DNA of 64,000 nt from assembly GCA_002633005.1 (NCBI GenBank), contig NMRA01000233.1:346994-410993 (forward strand), given 5' to 3'. Of this stretch, positions 58,646-64,000 are shown one piece after another (the stretch's first letter is position 1; every line of letters starts with the position of its first letter). Source of the stretch: Phoronis australis. Taxonomy: Eukaryota; Phoronida; Phoronidae. A program made the position numbers and the translations under genes. The notes beneath the pieces are model-generated. The model searched no databases and was not told where the DNA came from. It was given only the letters and a program-made list of their open reading frames with translations.

Positions 58646-59910
58646 AATGAATTATTCTCACCCCTACCAATGCTTATACAAAATTGGAACAAAGTATGTC
58701 TTAGATACAATTTGTAATGTCTTGGAGTGTTCGTGAGCGCAAATGTTTTGAGAAGCCAGCAATGAATTAATCACTGCATCACTGGCTTGAGATGCAATAA
58801 ACTAAATGACCGGGCACCGAGGCCGTGTGAGCGTATGCTAATTCAGTGTTTGCTAACAGAAAGCTGTTGTACAATAACTCGATTTTATGTCCTATGGTCA
58901 GATGTTAGGGAAATCTCTGTTTACATATTCCTATACATCATTCGAATCATTGTTACTTTACAACTTTTGCTCTGACGGTTCTGTGGAAGGGTAACCTAGC
59001 TGGCTTCGCGGCCCCCGACGAGCTAGTGAGTAGATTTTGAAGCTTCGCGGCTAATTCACCAAAATAAACACGTGCACATTTTTTTCTTTGGCTCACTAGT
59101 ATAGTGTTTTCGTGACTGGGAGTTTAGTTTCCAACTTTGGCTGGCTTATGTTCGTGATGTCTTCAGTCGGCCGCGATGGGCCTCAGGTTCCGAGCCACTG
59201 GCCGGGATATAACACGCGTTTTGTGTGTTTAGAACTGAAAAAATTGCAAGTCTTAAATTACCACACGCACCTATGTTCTCCTGTCTGTATTTCACGGACG
59301 AATAATTTGAATTTATCACCGAACAGACCCCAATCTCCCGCGACCGACCTTGGTAAATTGGCCTACCGACGAATTCAAGCGATTAGCTAACCCAGTAAGC
59401 GTGTTGTGAACTGCTGACCAGACTACATCGAACCTCTGACGTCATTGATTAATTTCAAAACCTCCGTCTGCCGTCAGGTGTCAGGTAAAAGAGCTGTGCT
59501 TGCAGTTATCGAATGGAACTGTTCGAACTAAATTGATACAAACTAGGTTGTCTTTGGGTGGCATTCTCCTTTAAAGCTTTTACTGTCCGTGGCCATATTT
59601 GGCGAATGCTTGGGTTCATATTTGTAATCCTATGATTTTGTTCCTAGAATTGTTTTGGAAATATGAGTAGCATTTGGAGGAAGTTTGTGGGTTTAATATT
59701 TTGATCTAACTTGCCCACCTTTATTCTGTTTGATTTTAAGTATACGAGTACTGTTAGCTACTCAAGAAGGCATATTTCCTGACGAGAGGCAACCAGAGTG
59801 CTACAGAGACATCGCATATTTCTCGGAGAAAGGCAACCAGCCTGCCACAGAGATATCGCAGATATTCTTGAAGAGATGCTGCTGGTTTGCCGAATTATAT
59901 CACAAGTAAT

Positions 59911-60055
59911 AGAATTCGAAGGACTGAATTTCAACCCGTTACATTGTAGCAGAAATTCGATGGACTGAATTTCAAAGGGATACATTGTATCTAGAATTTG
60001 ACGGACTGAATTCATGATAACATATATGATGTTCGATGGACTGAACTTCATGATC
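59911..60055. repeat. Imperfect tandem repeat with GAATTCGATGGACTGAATTTCA core
   Basis: Four copies of ATTCGA(T/A)GGACTGAATTTCA, spaced by about 35–55 bases containing TACATTGTA or ATGAT words, some 700 bases upstream of the GPCR start. A preceding pair (AGGCAACCAG...CAGAGA.ATCGCA) near 59787–59862 is also duplicated. Confidence 0.8.
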
Positions 60056-60736
60056 GTTCCATTTCATCAAGCGATGACTGCTTGGAAAACGGGATAGCAT
60101 GATCAAGAGAAGAGGAAACTCCTCGTAACAAGTGTAACATTGGATCCAAGGCCGACGCCAGGAACAGGAAAACGTGATCACAGACTGATCAGATTAACCT
60201 TTTTTGTGAATGTTTATGTTATTTCATTTAGGTAATTTTAAACATTTAGTCAATATGCTTATTGTTATATCCAAATAAATTTGTGTTGTTTCAACCGCCT
60301 ACCGGCAAGATATTCACCACATGACAATTTGTATTGACACAAACATGGGAGGCCATCAGAAGAACGTGACGCAAAATAAAAACACTTTAGGCGTGCATGA
60401 ACAAAGTAAATAAAAATTTCACGAAAACTGACGTATAGTCGCATCGAACGAGCATTTTTATTTTTTCTGGTTAGAAGAGATTATTGATTTGTGCTCAGCG
60501 TCGAGAGCGGGCGATGGCTTTGTGAACTATCCTTTTCTGTACATGGGAATACAGTTCATATATTTTAGCCACAGGGACTTATGGCTGATTGGAATCTGTG
60601 TGCACATCGCAGAAGAAGTTATTCAACAATATTAATGGTCCTGGTTCATCAACACGTTGGTCGACAGTTGGAGAGGAGTTACATGCACAAGTGATCGGAA
60701 TCAACTAAGAGAAGGACGACGCCGCTTTGCCATAAG

Positions 60737-61825
60737 ATGAGTTCGATAAGCTCCCCAATTAAAACTTTTCAAGAGCGATGGTTTTCGGGTAACACGTCAT
60801 TTCCCGAAGATTTTAAGATGACTTGCGATTTTGTTGAATCTCCTGCAAAAATCGCCCTGACATTACTTTGCATCGTGGCACTGCTAGTGAATCTCAAAAT
60901 ACTTATAGCGCTACCATTTGTAAAAGACAAAACAAAGAAAATTTTCGTTTCGCTGTATTTAAGCATGGCCGCTGCCGACTTTTGTCACGTGGGAACATTG
61001 CTGGTATCGGTGTTTTGGACACCGACGTGTGATCCCATTAAGATGGTATTTCATTTCGGCTATCTGTTTGCCGTCAGTCCTGTTTCGAATACCGTAATTT
61101 TGACGATACTGGACGTATCAATTTACGTGCATTTGTTATCAACTGTTGCGCTGACCATGGACAGACTGGTTGCCGTGAAGAAACCACTGCGCTACAAGAC
61201 GATTGTTACAATGAAGCGAATTCGTATAAGTTTGCTGTTGATTTGGTTTGTGTCGATCTTCGTGAGCGTACCTCCTGTTGTGTGGGCACTTCAGTACGGC
61301 TTTAATACGCGTGCATCTAAAGACGCTAATGATATATTATTATTAGTTGTATCTGGAACAACATTATCTAAAATAGCTCTTTTTGTTTGCTCTTTAACAT
61401 TTCTTATGTCTGTATATGCTTACATTTTTGCTGCTATTCGAAAACACAGACAATTTGCGCAAGCGGTGAGTGCGTGTAATAACGGGAGGATTAAACACCA
61501 TGGAAAAGGAGCAGTTACGGCATTTCTTATAGTGGTAGCGTTTGCTTGCTCATGGCTGCCATACTGTGCCGCCATACTGGTGACACTATTCTGTACCTCA
61601 ACTAGTGAACAAGCGTTTAAAACTATGGTGACTTCATACCAGGTCAGCGGAGCTTTAGCCCCGATCAACAGCCTAACAACTCCTGTGCTTTATATACTAA
61701 GAAACTCGTCAGTCAGAAGATTGATTTATGAAAGTATGTATCGTATAACGCCATGTCGCATGTGTGCACGTCGCGTGACTATTGCCAGACATGGTGTCTA
61801 TTCTGTTGGAGATAAAAACAATTAG
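60737..61825 (+). CDS. Class A (rhodopsin-like) G-protein-coupled receptor, single exon
   Basis: 362 residues with seven hydrophobic helices: TM1 about 38–60, TM2 69–93 (LSMAAAD with the sodium-site Asp81), TM3 116–140, TM4 163–185, TM5 208–233, TM6 259–285, TM7 299–321. Signature motifs are altered: MDRLVAVKKPLRY instead of DRY, ACSWLPY for CWxP, and TPVLY instead of NPxxY. An N-glycosylation site (NTS, 19–21) and a C-tail CRMC at 340–343 that could be palmitoylated are visible. ECL2 has no cysteine, so the usual TM3–ECL2 disulfide is absent, as in melanocortin and some other MECA-group receptors. The ligand cannot be predicted. Start chosen as the first in-frame ATG. Confidence 0.93.
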   Translation: MSSISSPIKTFQERWFSGNTSFPEDFKMTCDFVESPAKIALTLLCIVALLVNLKILIALPFVKDKTKKIFVSLYLSMAAADFCHVGTLLVSVFWTPTCDPIKMVFHFGYLFAVSPVSNTVILTILDVSIYVHLLSTVALTMDRLVAVKKPLRYKTIVTMKRIRISLLLIWFVSIFVSVPPVVWALQYGFNTRASKDANDILLLVVSGTTLSKIALFVCSLTFLMSVYAYIFAAIRKHRQFAQAVSACNNGRIKHHGKGAVTAFLIVVAFACSWLPYCAAILVTLFCTSTSEQAFKTMVTSYQVSGALAPINSLTTPVLYILRNSSVRRLIYESMYRITPCRMCARRVTIARHGVYSVGDKNN

Positions 61826-63695
61826 CGTCACGTGTTTTAGGGCACACTGTTATATGACTATAGTTATCACGGAATATCGTAAATGTCACATGTTAACATT
61901 TATTTTCGAAGGATTGGCGAGATCACGCAAGCCCGCGCACAAAATCACGCGAGTGAAAGTTGAATGTTTTGTAAGAAAGCTCGAGATCACAGCCTACTAC
62001 GGTAGAATAATAAAATGGCCGCATCCGCAGTGATTAGCCGGCAAGACTGAAATGATGACTACGGAAAAATCACGGTTTCCGTTCCATAAGCGAAGATTTT
62101 TCGTTGCAAGTGTATGGCGAGTCGCTTGCGCTACGGAAAGCAACTCAGGATCTTGACCACGGGAGCTCGACAATGGACAAACAAAGGGCCTTTAGAATTT
62201 TTCCATCAGCAATGTATAATTGACCAGGAGGACGTCCGACGGCAAGTCCTTTTCACCTGACAGTATCCTTCCCTTGGCAGTCATGTACTTCCATGACGGA
62301 ACTTACAACGATGTCTCTTAATGGCGATTTCATAGATTTTCCTGATGAATAGGTTTCACAGCAAACAAAAGTTCCCCAGAGTAATCCTTTACGGAAAACA
62401 ACACATTCAACTAAATGAGTCTTGATCGTGAGTGATTACTTTTTAACCCGTTCATTTCTCATTGTTATGTTAATTAATTTCATAATGGTATTTTGCTTGT
62501 ATTTCAAAGTTCCTTGAGTGGTTTATAGTAATGAGGGTGATCTGAGTCAGAGCTAAGTCAGAACCGGGTTATCGTAAGGTTTACTTAACTTTTTGCAAGT
62601 ATGATACAAAAAAATCTGAAATAAATGGCGTGGGAAACAACTGGCTTAATTAAGTGAAAATTCGAATGAAGAAAACAGTTACGCATGCGCAAGGGCGACT
62701 AAGAAACTTATTTGCCAGATAAACGTATTTAACGTGACACCGACCGCCGGAGCTAACATAACCTGGATTTTTGTCTAGGTACAGAGCTATAAACCTGTGT
62801 TCACTTGACAAAAAGAGTACCCTAATAAGAGTCTTTGTGGAGCATAGATGATTAAACAATAATGAAAAAATGTGTTGTTGTTTTTCTTGTTGTTGTTGCT
62901 GCTGTTGTTTATATCTCCGATGAATATCATGTCTTGTTTTAACAATGCTCTTCAAAAATTGAATTTAACCCATCTGCATTCATCGCAAAAAGTATTGAAG
63001 CAAAACCATGCTATCGATTTTGTCTCCTGTAAAAGGAATATACCCTGTTTACACAATGCACTTAAAATTTTGAATGTTGATTATCTGGATGTATCGCAAA
63101 ACTTTGTTACTTGGAACTTGTGATTTGCGATCGGTCCGAATGGGACACTGCCCGTCCTACTTATTAACATGCAGATGGCCTTTTTGGATTCGGTAAACGG
63201 TCATTATGTGGTCTGTCCAACCAGAATAAGGGAAATTCTTATTTAGACATCCTTATTTGGAATATCGTAATGCCATAGATGTTCTTATTTGGAATATGAA
63301 AATGATAAGATTCATTCATTATTGCAATTACAATTTAAGAAATGATACAAAATATAAAAGCAACCAATCCAATTGGGCTTGTTGGTCAATTTTGGATTTG
63401 TTTCTTATTACATTCGCCAATTTAGAACACAGGGTAATATCACCAAAATATGAAGATTTCGCACCTTTCATTCCTGTCTGTGTTAGCTTTATTTTAGTAT
63501 TCAATTTCTTTTTTCAAAAGCGGGCGGGGTTTCCGCGGAAACTTCGTTACATTATGTAACCGCAGTTGAAGGAGAACTCATAACGCTCGTGTCAGCTGTC
63601 ACAGTACGGTGGCAATTTTAGGTGGTGGTGCACCACCAAAAATAAAAATCAAAATTCATATTAAATTCAGTTAAGTTTGAAACTACTGTTTTGCT
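61826..63695. other. GPCR 3' UTR and intergenic DNA; no further gene supported
   Basis: Contains a TTG-rich run near 62875–62905 (CAA repeat on minus), and a small near-duplicate phrase (TCTTATTTGGAATAT, near 63250 and 63283). Open frames show no domain. Confidence 0.5.
62009..62014 (+). terminator. Candidate poly(A) signal AATAAA for the GPCR
   Basis: AATAAA lies about 185 bases after the GPCR stop codon. Plausible position; a single hexamer only. Confidence 0.45.
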
Positions 63696-63699
63696 TTAA

Positions 63700-64000
63700 A
63701 AGAGCATGCCACCCAAAAAACAACCTAATTTGTATCAATTTAGATCGAGTAGTTCTCCTCGATAGCGGCACGTACGGTTGCGTTACCTGACACCTGACGG
63801 CAGACGGAGGTGATGAAATTTTCCATTGACGTCATCGGTTTCACACGCAGTCTGTTCAGCAGTTCACAACACGGGTAACTGGTGTCAGCTTATCGCTTGA
63901 ATTCATCGTTTAACACCAATAAATGATCAAACTTCGATGTAAAACCCTTAAAAATACACCGAGTTCTTATAAAAACGTGTTGTCTTATTTCACTGTTACG
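63700..64000. mobile_element. End of a third Kolobok-like element (same family as element 2)
   Basis: After TTAA at 63696–63699, AAGAGCATGCCACCC and about 200 following bases closely match the inverted right end of element 2 (ACAACCTA.TTTGTATCAATTTAG; ACCTGACACCTGACGGCAGACGGAGG; CAGTTCACAACACG). The rest lies beyond the window. Confidence 0.85.

Larger units (their letters stand above)
57735..59570. mobile_element. Kolobok-like DNA transposon 2 (TTAA target site)
   Basis: TTAA at 57731–57734 and 59571–59574. The termini AGGAGAATGCCACCC are a perfect 15-base inverted repeat, and further inward the ends diverge. It carries a plus-strand THAP remnant (57907–58143) and a convergent minus-strand ORF pair resembling the P2X7 C-terminal cysteine domain (58645–58118). 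Its right end closely matches the element starting at 63700. Confidence 0.85.

Overview
This is a eukaryotic genomic window. Coding sequence sits in short GT–AG exons separated by long introns, there is almost no dense coding, and transposon debris of several kinds is abundant. The gene families (trefoil plus glycoside hydrolase 31, kringle/VWA/VWD/C8/TIL extracellular mosaic, rhodopsin-class GPCR, THAP/TTAA DNA transposons, CR1/jockey-like and L1-like LINEs) suggest an invertebrate animal, most likely a marine deuterostome such as a hemichordate, cephalochordate or echinoderm. The phylum is an inference and is not proven by the sequence.

Layout. (1) 1–4187, minus strand: 5' part of a secreted or lysosomal GH31 alpha-glucosidase with an N-terminal trefoil domain; it runs off the left edge. 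(2) 4.2–9.6 kb: no confident gene, but one short inverted-repeat element and a ~1.6 kb tandem array whose units carry CTCF-core-like motifs. (3) 9.66–41.13 kb, minus strand: one large gene assembled here from 16 exons whose splice phases interlock, except for one missing exon and an unresolved 3' join. Its product is a signal peptide, kringle, VWA, VWD, C8, TIL, a Lys/Arg-rich segment, then repeated small six-cysteine basic domains. The last part arose by a tandem genomic duplication (10.76–12.17 kb versus 20.27–21.71 kb). A full-length but decayed LINE (12.36–16.87 kb) and a TTAA-flanked, THAP-encoding Kolobok-like transposon (17.42–19.11 kb) sit between the duplicates. (4) 41–57.7 kb: no confident host gene; a second, diverged array, an L1-like LINE remnant, and simple and dispersed repeats. 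(5) 57.735–59.570 kb: a second Kolobok-like element carrying a broken THAP ORF and, convergent to it, a P2X7-C-terminal-like zinc-cysteine ORF broken by one stop codon. (6) 60.74–61.83 kb, plus strand: an intronless class A GPCR with degenerate signature motifs. (7) 63.70 kb to the right edge: the end of a third element of the same Kolobok-like family.

Most notable: the kringle–VWA–VWD–C8–TIL–polybasic cysteine-repeat gene, and the TTAA elements that pair THAP with a P2X7-ballast-like protein.
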